64,000 bases of DNA, taken from assembly GCA_036245805.1 (NCBI GenBank), contig BTRK01000001.1:11966001-12030000 (forward strand), in the 5' to 3' direction. Positions 1 to 8,386 of the stretch are shown in pieces. How positions within the stretch are numbered: position 1 is the stretch's first letter; every line of letters starts with the position of its first letter. The translations under genes and the position numbers were made by a program. The notes under the pieces are model-generated. The model did no database searches, had not been told where the DNA came from, and worked only from the letters and a program-made list of their open reading frames with translations. This DNA is from Pristionchus mayeri (Eukaryota > Nematoda > Chromadorea > Rhabditida > Neodiplogasteridae).

Positions 1-21
1 TTTTCTTTCGCGCCCTCCCAG

Positions 22-779
22 TGTAGCGAAATCACTTCGCTACTATCAATTCATTAAATCATAATCAATAAATCAATCAATTTAAATATTTCATTAATAA
101 ATATAATCAGTCATCGTTCAATCACTTCAACAAGCCTCTACCGTATCATTATTTCAATTTACCGCGGAGAAAGTGTCCCACACGGAAGATGCAGGGTAGC
201 CTACCGTATGCCGCGGAGCGCTTGCATTTTCTGGACTCGATTTTCTTTTAGCGTTGAAGAGTTTCCTCCACGTTCACGTCACTTTTTCCTTTCACGTTTT
301 CTTTATTCATTCATCACATTACTAGGCCTACTTGCCTAGTATTCATCCTAATAGCTGAGTACATCGATTTGCGAGCTATTTCATCGCGTTTTCTCTCACT
401 TTCCGTCACTTTGTCATCATTTCATCAGTTCCTCACTCAGGATACAGGGACTCAACCCAGTCCACTCATCCATCCAGGGACTCAAGTGTCGCCACTACTC
501 CATCCTGGGACTCAAACCAGCCCGCTCAACCGTCCAGGGACTCAAGTATCTTCGGCAGTAACGTCCTCTGAAGGTACTTCCCTTTCATCACTTCCTAGCA
601 TCAACTTCCTAGCACTTCCTAGCTTTCAATCAATAGCATCAAAACAACCCTATTCCCTTCTGTGATCTACCCATTCCTTTCGTGTTTCCCCTGTAAATCA
701 AAGTAAATAAATTGTGTTTATTATCAAACCTTGTTCATTGCATACCATAAAAAGGAATCTAGCAATAGATTTTCCTACA
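22..779 (+). mobile_element. 5' LTR of a BEL/Pao retrotransposon
   Basis: The stretch from about position 92 matches 4851-5507 in the same order, including the triple motif CCAGGGACTCAA, the run GTTTCCCCTGTAAATCAAAG and the end TTTTCCTACA. The right end at 779 is fixed because a tRNA primer site starts at 780. The left end is a guess at a TGTAG near 22; the element may start outside the window. The two LTRs differ by many substitutions and indels, so the insertion looks old or the copies have been rearranged. The 98-aa ORF inside it (369-665) is only the translated CCAGGGACTCAA repeat and is not called as a gene. Confidence 0.75.
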
Positions 780-983
780 TGGTGCATCGGCCGGGAATGA
801 ATAAAGAAAACGTGAAAGGAAAAAGTGACGTGAACGTGGAGGAAACTCTCCAACGCTAAAAGAAAATCGAGTCCAGAAAATGCAAGCGCTCCGCGGCATA
901 CGGTAGGCTACCCTGTATCTTCCGTGTGGGACACTTTCTCAGCGGTAAATTGAAATAATGATACGGTAGAGGCTGGCTGAAGT
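124..983. repeat. Inverted repeat, arms 124-312 and 795-983
   Basis: The leader behind the primer site (795-983) is an almost exact reverse complement of LTR positions 124-312, with only a handful of mismatches over about 189 bp. The spacer is the rest of the LTR. The arms are far more alike than the two LTRs are to each other, so the inverted copy is younger than the LTR split or has been homogenised. A transcript could fold into a long hairpin. Confidence 0.85.
780..797 (+). other. Primer binding site, tRNA-Gly(GCC) type
   Basis: TGGTGCATCGGCCGGGAA lies directly behind the LTR end. It is the exact complement of the 3' end of a eukaryotic tRNA-Gly(GCC) including its CCA tail. In an LTR retrotransposon this is where the tRNA primes minus-strand DNA synthesis. 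It fixes the polarity of the element (plus strand) and the right LTR edge. Confidence 0.8.
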
Positions 984-1077
984 ATTCTTCCACAACCTTT
1001 TCTCACTTTCGCTCATCCTCAAACCGATCATAATTCCTTTCGCACTTCCTCCCAATGTCACAACTCGCCCTCGCAAA

Positions 1078-1251
1078 ATGGGTGAAACTTTCACATCAGC
1101 ATTTTCTGCCCAGTACGACCAACTGTATCCCCTGCTCGATCAAATCAAACCAGTTTTCGAAAAAATCGACAGCGAAACTGAGAGACTGTTCGAAGTCACA
1201 ACCTCGAACGAAATCAAATCATTTATCGCCGACATGGCCCATGCCTTTGTC
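1078..1251 (+). pseudogene. BEL/Pao gag, 5' part
   Basis: An open frame starts with ATG at 1078 about 280 bp behind the primer site and encodes a charged, probably helical N-terminus. It belongs to the gag of the surrounding LTR element. After 1251 the frame enters the inserted LINE and stops at 1308. The same gag frame is taken up again behind the second copy of a 9-bp target duplication at 4170, so the gene was whole before the LINE landed. The overlapping 78-aa ORF at 1055-1291 is in another frame and is a shadow. Confidence 0.65.
1243..1251. repeat. Target site duplication of the LINE, left copy
   Basis: GCCTTTGTC at 1243-1251 is repeated exactly at 4170-4178, on either side of the LINE. 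It lies inside the gag coding sequence. Confidence 0.85.
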
Positions 1252-4169
1252 AATCAATCAATCAATCAAGTTTATCACGTCAGGCGATTAACACCAGATG
1301 AGGAATAGGTCTATTCTTCGGCAGTTGCATGCCACCAGTTCGCGCCAAGGGATCTTCTTAGGTCATCTTTCCATCGCGCTCTAGGTTGTCCTTGGGGGCG
1401 GGTCTTGTTGTAAGGGACCCAGTCTGTAGATGCGCGGCTCCACTGGTCAAATCCCATGCGTCCCAGCTTCCGAGCCCACTTAGTCTTCCTTCTGAGCGCT
1501 TCTTCATTCCAGTCGCGCAGGTTGGTCGCTTTGCGGATGTTCTCGTTCCTCCATCGATCTCGTAAGCTGATTCCAAGCATTTTCCGCTCCATCTTACGCT
1601 GCGTCACACTAAGTCTCTCCTTCTCACTTGCTCGCAGTGCCCAAAGCTCGCTCCCATAGAGTACTGTAGAAGAGACGCAGCTCTCAAATAGTCGTCGTCT
1701 AGTCTTCATAGGAAGCAACCTTGTGGAAAGGAGGTGGGACAATTTACTCCAGGCGAACCATCCCAAGCGAATCCTATGTTCAACTTCAGCCAGGTGATCG
1801 AGGGGGAGGGTGATTCTTCCTCCAAGATAGGTTGCAGAATCGGCGAAATTGAACACTTGATTATTGATGATGATTGGGGCTCGGGTTGTTGTACATGATG
1901 TAAGGAGCACTGTCTTTCCTGAGTTAACTTCCAATCCGACACGAGCACATGAATCCATCAGTTTCCGCAACATTCTTTCAAGTTCGGGGCGTGTCTTGGC
2001 AACGAGAACCACGTCGTCAGCGTATTCGAGGTGGATTAAATTTCTTCCATCGATCCTCAGTCCATCTTGCTCCCAGTCTATGTCGTTCATTGCTTGTCTC
2101 AAAACGGCATTGAATAGGCTGGGGGAGAGAGTATCTCCTTGGCGGACGCCTCTTCTCACATTCACTTCGACGAACTCCTCGTTGACTCGAATTCTTGTGG
2201 TGGATGACTCATACAAACGTCTCAGAAGATGGATCAGTGTGGGGTGTACTCCGAAGGTCCAGAGAGCTTGCCAGACTGCACTCCACTCAACACAATCGAA
2301 CGCCTTGCGAAAGTCGACAAAACCGAGGTACAAGGGAATACCGAACTCATGTGTTCGTTCAACAATCTGTTTGACGGTGTGAAGGTTATCGAGAGTGCTA
2401 TGTCCTCTGCGGAAACCAGTCTGGGTGGGAGACTCTGTTTCTCCTAGCGTCCTTTCGATTCTTTTCAAAATCACGCGCGTACATGTCTTGAGAGTGACGG
2501 TGAGTAGCGAGATAGGTCGAAAGTTATTGATGAGGGAAGGGTCCCCTTTCTTGTGTAGAAGTGAGACGACAGCTTGGACCATATCTTCAGGAACTTGATC
2601 TCCAGACACTAGGTGATTGAGTAGATCAGAAAGGAATGGAGCAAGGTGAGCTCTCGAATGGTAGAGCATATCGGGGAGAACACCATCTGAACCAGCAGAG
2701 TGACCACACTTGAGATGAGAGAGGGCATCATAGGTCTCATCAGGAAGGAAAGGAGGGAGAGAATCGATAGATTGGGAAGGGATGGCAAGAGGAAGCTGCA
2801 CTGCTGGCTGGTAGATGGACCCGAAGAAACTTTGGACCGCAGTCTTAGTTGCAACTTGTGAAAGAGCACCGGTGACCGGGTCCGGAACTTGAAGTCTCTT
2901 GCGGTAGGAGTGAAGATTCAACATTGCTTTGACTATGCTTCTTCCTTTGCGTACTGCTTCTATCGCTTGGCTTTCTTTCCTTCTCTTGATATCCGTGATG
3001 ATGCTGGTTCTGGCCATTTTGCAAGAGATGGAGAAGGCGACATTGGATTGTGGAATTGATCGAAGGAGATGTCGCTGGGCCAGGAGGTTTTGGGTTGCAG
3101 GGGAGATCCAGGGTGGGGACTGCTTCTTCTTCCAACAGTTTGTTGCAGCCGTCTTTGCAAACGCTTGTATCTTGTAAAAGGCGTCTGTGGCTGAGGTCGG
3201 GCGAGCAAGGGGCATCGATGCGAGAAGACTCGCATTGGCAGTAAAAGCGACTTTATCGAAGACCAGTCGCTCCCTGCATCTTTTATGCCGCACCTTGTTG
3301 GGAAGAGAGAGGGCGAGTCGGACGAGGCGATGATCCGAGTTGAAATGGAAGTTTCCGACGACACCACAGTTGACAACTCGTGCTGTGATGGGCGAAGCAA
3401 CGAAATCAATTTGGTTGAATGTGGTGCCGTTGGGCGATCGCCAAGTCCAGATCCTGCCCCGACGCCGTTTGGGGAAGGTGTTTTGAATGCGCAACTTGTT
3501 CCGTACGCAGGTCTCTGTGAAAGAGCGCCCACGTGAGTTCGGGGTCGGAGAAGCAAATTCGCCGACAAATCTTTCATTGCCAGGCTCCTTTGCAACTCTA
3601 CAGTTGAAATCCCCGACCAAGATTGGCATGAATCCCATCGGAGTGCTCTGCAGCGCGGCTTCTACTTGGTCAAGGAAGTCGTCGTATACGGCGTCATCAT
3701 ATGTTGATGTTGGGGCGTAGGCATTGACCAGGAAGAGCTTGTGTTGAGGCAGTTGCAAGGTTGCAATACGGTCCGATAGTCCTTGAAACACTGCTCCTTT
3801 TGCGAGCGTCGGTTGAAGCAAGAAAGCGACTCCATTTCTTGCGGTGGCACCTCCCGAGTGAAAAACGACGATGCCTGAGGCCGCAAGATTGAAGGAAGCT
3901 AAACCCACAATCCTGGCCTCCTGGACAGCAACGACGTCCCACTTGATCTTAGAGAGGGCCAGCTCGATTTCGAGAAGCTTCTCCTTAGGCGCGAGTGTCC
4001 GGGCGTTCAGTGTGCCGATGTAGAACGGACGACCCATCGAGGCGGCTTATAACTCCCGCTTGCCAAAGCTGCTGGGAGAGGGAAACTGGGGGAGGGAAGC
4101 AGAGACGGGGGGACGAAATTCGCACCCCACCGCTCGCGACTAGCGTTGAAGACCAGAATCGAAAAAAAA
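1252..4169 (-). mobile_element. RTE-clade non-LTR retrotransposon (LINE)
   Basis: A 2.9-kb element on the minus strand bounded by 9-bp direct repeats. Its 3' end (low coordinates) has a very short 3' UTR ending in about four TTGA units, a tail style typical of RTE elements, which end in short tandem repeats rather than poly(A). The 5' UTR is about 130 bp. One long ORF carries endonuclease and reverse transcriptase. Length and organisation fit a complete RTE copy. The uninterrupted ORF and perfect target duplication suggest a recent insertion. Confidence 0.9.
1311..4037 (-). CDS. LINE ORF: AP-type endonuclease plus reverse transcriptase
   Basis: A 908-aa protein that nicks target DNA and reverse-transcribes its own RNA there. 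The N-terminal ~230 residues are an apurinic-type endonuclease: the motif TLNARTL (N11), the catalytic glutamate in AVQEAR (E40), NAYAP, GDFNC and the terminal SDHRLV are all present. The reverse transcriptase spans roughly residues 430-720: FVDFRKAFD near 573, GVRQGDTLSPSLF near 630 and the catalytic YADD near 672-675. The C-terminal part has the RTE-like block KMERKMLGISLRDRWRNENI and ends in GQPRARWKDDLRR. No stop or frameshift is seen, and every catalytic residue I can name is intact, so activity is possible. The start at 4037 is the first ATG in frame, directly before the endonuclease fold. Confidence 0.93.
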   Translation of the reverse strand: MGRPFYIGTLNARTLAPKEKLLEIELALSKIKWDVVAVQEARIVGLASFNLAASGIVVFHSGGATARNGVAFLLQPTLAKGAVFQGLSDRIATLQLPQHKLFLVNAYAPTSTYDDAVYDDFLDQVEAALQSTPMGFMPILVGDFNCRVAKEPGNERFVGEFASPTPNSRGRSFTETCVRNKLRIQNTFPKRRRGRIWTWRSPNGTTFNQIDFVASPITARVVNCGVVGNFHFNSDHRLVRLALSLPNKVRHKRCRERLVFDKVAFTANASLLASMPLARPTSATDAFYKIQAFAKTAATNCWKKKQSPPWISPATQNLLAQRHLLRSIPQSNVAFSISCKMARTSIITDIKRRKESQAIEAVRKGRSIVKAMLNLHSYRKRLQVPDPVTGALSQVATKTAVQSFFGSIYQPAVQLPLAIPSQSIDSLPPFLPDETYDALSHLKCGHSAGSDGVLPDMLYHSRAHLAPFLSDLLNHLVSGDQVPEDMVQAVVSLLHKKGDPSLINNFRPISLLTVTLKTCTRVILKRIERTLGETESPTQTGFRRGHSTLDNLHTVKQIVERTHEFGIPLYLGFVDFRKAFDCVEWSAVWQALWTFGVHPTLIHLLRRLYESSTTRIRVNEEFVEVNVRRGVRQGDTLSPSLFNAVLRQAMNDIDWEQDGLRIDGRNLIHLEYADDVVLVAKTRPELERMLRKLMDSCARVGLEVNSGKTVLLTSCTTTRAPIIINNQVFNFADSATYLGGRITLPLDHLAEVEHRIRLGWFAWSKLSHLLSTRLLPMKTRRRLFESCVSSTVLYGSELWALRASEKERLSVTQRKMERKMLGISLRDRWRNENIRKATNLRDWNEEALRRKTKWARKLGRMGFDQWSRASTDWVPYNKTRPQGQPRARWKDDLRRSLGANWWHATAEE

Positions 4170-4178
4170 GCCTTTGTC
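4170..4178. repeat. Target site duplication of the LINE, right copy
   Basis: Exact second copy of GCCTTTGTC (see 1243-1251). Between 4161 and 4169 lies a short A run which on the LINE strand forms its extreme 5' end. Confidence 0.85.
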
Positions 4179-4862
4179 GAGGACGATCAAATAATCTCAG
4201 ATTACAGAGAAGTTATCAAGACGATCGACGAGAAAATTAAGAAGATGGCTAAGAAAAACGAGCTCAAGGATGCAGCCGAAAAAGAGAGGGAACATCTCAA
4301 CAAGCTGGAGGAAGAGGCGCATGGACCCAGCAATCTGCCGATGGGAGCTGTGGGTTTATCTTCTCTCTTGAAAAAGAAGGAGTCAAAATACAATAGTGTC
4401 CAATCCCGATCAATCAGTAGCGTCAACGCGCAATTATCGGTTGATTCCGTTTTTTCCACCGCCACTTTCGCTGACCAGGGCACAAATTCTAATCAGTCAT
4501 CCCCTCAGTCCCCTCCTGCGCCAAACCAGCAGGCACTCACTGGGTCTCAAACTTCTGCCACTCAGAATCAACCCACCAGTGTTCAAAACACTCCACCGAG
4601 CACTGGGGGTCTCATTAGTCCCTTCGGCGCGCTCTCTTCACTTGCCAACACCAGGGATTCAATTCACTCTAATGGTTCAGCACCCAAAACCCAGATTTCG
4701 TCATCGATTCAGTCGCTCTCTCCAATCGATTCAGCGCTGCATAGGCCTAGTCTCTCGCTTCCTCCCATCAAACTCGAAACGTTTGACGGCACTGATATTA
4801 CTCGCTGGCCATCTTTCAAGCACCAGATCAAATCCCTCATTCTGAGTCCTCATTATAAATAA
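4179..4862 (+). pseudogene. BEL/Pao gag, 3' part, cut off by an internal deletion
   Basis: The frame continues gag behind the LINE: a lysine and glutamate rich helical stretch, a long Ser/Gln/Pro/Thr-rich linker, then the motif LPPIKLETFDG followed by DITRWPSF (about 4762-4815), characteristic of BEL/Pao gag just before its conserved DUF1759 region. The reading frame then runs straight into LTR sequence at about 4851 and stops at 4862. The rest of gag and all of pol (protease, reverse transcriptase, RNase H, integrase) are absent. The element cannot move on its own. Confidence 0.8.
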
Positions 4863-5507
4863 AATCAGTCATCAATCTGTTTCCCTTCGCTTACTTCTAC
4901 CGTATTATCATTCAAATCTCCCTCCGTTATAGCAGGTCTCATATGGAAAATGGGGAGTACGGTCAGCCGGCCGTCGCCTATTTTTTCCGAGCCGCGGATG
5001 CTTTTTAACGTTGAAGAAGTTTCTCCAGGTTCATGTCGCTTTTCCTTCCACTTTTCTTTATTCATTTCATCGCATTACTAGGCCCACTCGTCTAGTATTC
5101 ACTCATTTAGCCGAGCACACCGTTTGCGGGCTATTCTCATCGCATTTTCGCTCACCTTTCGTCACTTTTCACTTTGTCACCATTTCATCATTTCCCTACT
5201 CAGGATCAGGGACTCAACTCAGTCCACGCTTCTGTACAGGGACTCAACTCTCAACACAACCCCATCCTGGGAGCCAATCCAGCCCATTCATCTAACCAGG
5301 GACTCAAGTCACTTATACAACTGAAGGTACTTCCCTTTCATCAATTCCTAGCCAATCAGTAGCCTCAAAACAACCTTATTCCCTTCTCGTGATCTACCCA
5401 TTCCTTTCGTGTTTCCCCTGTAAATCAAAGTAAATAAATTGCTTTTATTATCACACCTTGTCCATTGCATACCATAAAAAGGAAATCTAGCAACAGATTT
5501 TCCTACA
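4851..5507 (+). mobile_element. 3' LTR of the BEL/Pao element, 5' truncated
   Basis: The sequence follows the 5' LTR from about position 92 to its end TTTTCCTACA. The first part of the LTR is missing, replaced by the gag junction. The CCAGGGACTCAA-type repeat, the AATAAATTG stretch and the GTTTCCCCTGTAAATC run are conserved. No convincing target duplication flanks the whole element, because the left end is uncertain. Confidence 0.75.
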
Positions 5508-6379
5508 ACATCCGTCAAATAGTGTAGTGTGCATGCACGCGAGTGCATGCTTGTTCCGACTTCCCCCAATGTTCTCGCACTTTCCTTCTCCCTATCTTCG
5601 TCATTAATTCGAGTTTCCCCATGATTGATTGAGTTTCCCTGGAGTTTGAGTGGTTTCTCCTGATTGAGATAGACGCGTGTCGTCGTAGTCTCTGAGTATT
5701 TGACGCGTAGTCGTCGAGTTGTTGTGATCCTTGTTTAGAATCTAGATTAGTTTTTTTTGTTTAGAATCTAGACTTAAATTTGTTTATCGTGCTTCTTCTC
5801 TTTCATAAATTATTTTAATTAAACAAACCTCTTTTGTCTTTTACATTCTCCAAGTGGTTCGCAACCACTGAATTACCTGACTCTGCCTTTTATTCCTTGT
5901 TGACTTGAAATCGGACTGCTGTGTGATCTGTCCGTCGGAGCACCCGCTCTGTGCCGTGCTCCGTACTTTCATACCGGTGTGTTGCTACCGTGTGTGGTGA
6001 CAAGATCCGAGAACTCAAACAGTAATTTGCTGAGGTACGCCGGAGGCGCTGCTCAGATCTTCATTTTGATTAAGGAGAACGTGGCTGGAATCTGGGTTGG
6101 CGTGGTTTCCTGATCCGGGTATCCGTGCCAATCAACTAAGAACCCGACCTCGTACTCTTTTCAAAACGAGTTCAAACGACTTACTCAATATGATCAGATT
6201 TAAAAATGTTTAACCAGTCCATTGTTAAAGGATATCGGCAACATAATCAACGCACAAAAGCCGAGGAAGATCAGACCGATTGGCAAACATAAACTACTGC
6301 CAAAATACAGGACTATGAAGAGATCAGATTGACAGGAAGTATACGAAATAACATATTAAAACTACAATATCATAATTGT
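5508..6379. other. Intergenic stretch, no gene seen
   Basis: Moderately T-rich DNA without a convincing exon on either strand. A phrase around TTTAGAATCTAGA is repeated at 5738 and 5760. I cannot assign it to a known element, though its composition could be part of another decayed LTR. Confidence 0.5.
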
Positions 6380-6436
6380 CAACCTGAACATGAGATCTCC
6401 GCAGAGGATTTTATCCTGGCCTGACGTAAGTCCGAG
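6380..6436 (-). pseudogene. Relic of a sphingomyelin synthase exon
   Basis: These 57 bp match 9937-9993 (the 3' part of exon 9 of the neighbouring synthase gene plus its donor) with about two differences. It carries the codons for the DKILCGDLMF active-site region but nothing around it, so it is a fragment and not a gene. It lies 2 kb beyond the 3' end of that gene, in the same orientation. Confidence 0.8.
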
Positions 6437-6454
6437 ATAGTGTTGTTAGATAGA

Positions 6455-6665
6455 ATATGTCTTATTCTGGAATAAGTTTGCTCTCGAATAATTTTCATTT
6501 CGAATGAATTATCCTATATTATTCTGGAATTAATTTCCGGAATAAAATTACATTTATTCCAGAATAATATTCGAATTGAAATTCTCGATTGGGCAATTTA
6601 TTCCAGAATAAATTAGCCGCTCGAATAGAATTGAAAGTGATATTCCAGAATATTATTATGTATAA
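6455..6665. repeat. AT-rich cluster of TTATTCCAGAATAA-like palindromes
   Basis: Within about 200 bp the near-palindrome TTATTCyrGAATAA or its halves occur at least five times in both orientations, together with TTCGAAT motifs. There is no ORF. The meaning is unknown; a foldback or satellite remnant would explain it. Confidence 0.6.
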
Positions 6666-8386
6666 AGAGCGCTAACTCTAGTATAGAGTAGGATGTATTG
6701 AAGTCGATTTATTGGCAACAACAGCGTACGTGTTATTAGACATTCCAGTTTGCACTGCATTCCTAGAATTGGTGAGACATGAAAATTGATGGTGAGATTT
6801 TGTTACAGTGAAATCATTTTATGTATAATTTCGCTGTGTGTGTCTGTCCGTCTGTCCGGATTGCGAAACGATTGCGAAATGTGGAGGGAGAGAGATCGCG
6901 CGCCAACAAGTTTCGAAACGAGTGATTGCGAAACCTAAACCGCTAGAACGGGGCCCCCGCCGAAGGCGGGGGGCAGCCGGACTAGTTTTAAATGAAGAAA
7001 TGCACTCCGTTTGAGATATGGCCTTAATTTCCCGTGGAAGTATCGAGGCGAAACTAAAGGTGTCTGTCTTAAAACATTTCACTATTCTGAATTACACTTT
7101 GCTGCTCCATTTCTCGAAAACCACAATCAATTTATAAATTTTTATTCGATCGCATAATACGACGAGTACAAATACGAGAAAACTCGGGAACGGGGCTTCG
7201 CATCATCTTATGTATTGACGGGACGGGAGAGGGACACGTAATCGGGATTGAGTGAGGGGGCGGGGCGAGGGAGGAGGGGTTACGGTAGGGAGTTCCGTGG
7301 GTCGTTGAGCGGGGTCACGCAAAGGACAAGAACCAACGAGAGCGGAGGACAAGAAAGAGCTAGGGAGCATCAAGAGTTGATTTAAGTTGGCTGACATGCA
7401 TAAGGATACACAGGAAAAGCAGGGTGATCGCTGTGGTTAAACAAGGAAGGAGGAATCTCAACGAATGGGAGGTACAAAGTCTAGAATGATTGTGGAAAAA
7501 AATGCGAACATGATCGGAGATTAGGAAAGTAGAAGGGGGAAGGTGATGAAACTGGAAAAGTGCGGGAAAAAACATATCTGAATACACAAGAAAGGAACTG
7601 AACCTGAAGTAGTGAGCAAGGGCAATATCGACTAGCGGAGAAGGGCTCACGGTTCATCAGACATTAACAAATACAACTTATTCCTATATAGGGAGAAAAC
7701 GATCGATGAACCGTGCACCCTCCCGTATACGGTAGTGGCTACCGTAATCCGACAGAACGTCGGTGCGGGACCGTTAAACGACGGGGGCGAAATATCGATT
7801 GGGCATAAGCACGCGAATTGGAGTGGGGATACGGTACTCGCTGATTCGGTGCGGGAGACAACAAATTTCGATGCGGTTAGGCATGAATGTGCAAGAATGA
7901 TGAGGGAGTACTGTAGGTAGGTCAAGCGTATCATACTCTGGGTTGGAGAGAGGAGAGGGAAGAGGGCTATGACCTGGGGAATCCGAGCGGGGATTAAGCA
8001 TGTGGTTTGTGGACAGATTCGGTAGAGATCGAGTACCCGGAAATGTGTTTGTTGTTGAATTTCGAAAATTGTAAACATGGAACTTCGAAGGGAGCAGAGG
8101 CGCTAACATCAGATATCAAGTGAGAGGGCGGGTCACCGAGTATCATTGGAAACGGGGAAGGAAGGAGGAGGGGGATGGATACTGTACAAGGCTACTGTAG
8201 GCCAGATTCGATCGATCGATAACTTACTACTATAGGCAGACAGACAACAACAAAGAGGAGCGAGAAGATAACACCCGCGCACGGACAACATATCACACAT
8301 ACACACTGATCATTGGGAACATCAAAGAAGGGGCCTACGGCTTGGCGGGCGGAGCTTCGGGACAACGTTATTCGGGGTACGGTAGA
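6666..8386. other. Intergenic region downstream of the synthase gene
   Basis: No coding exon could be supported on either strand. A GC-rich perfect hairpin (CCCCCGCC-GAA-GGCGGGGG) lies at about 6953-6974. The 3' UTR of the minus-strand synthase gene must begin at 8386 and run leftwards, but I find no clear AATAAA on that strand close to the stop codon. Confidence 0.5.

Noticed and set aside
1358..3942. Fourteen further ORFs inside the LINE
   Set aside because: Shadows of the 908-aa ORF in other frames and on the opposite strand.
7360..8109. ORFs of 96-143 aa on the minus strand
   Set aside because: Considered as 3' exons of the synthase gene, but that gene ends with a clear stop at 8387; no family features.
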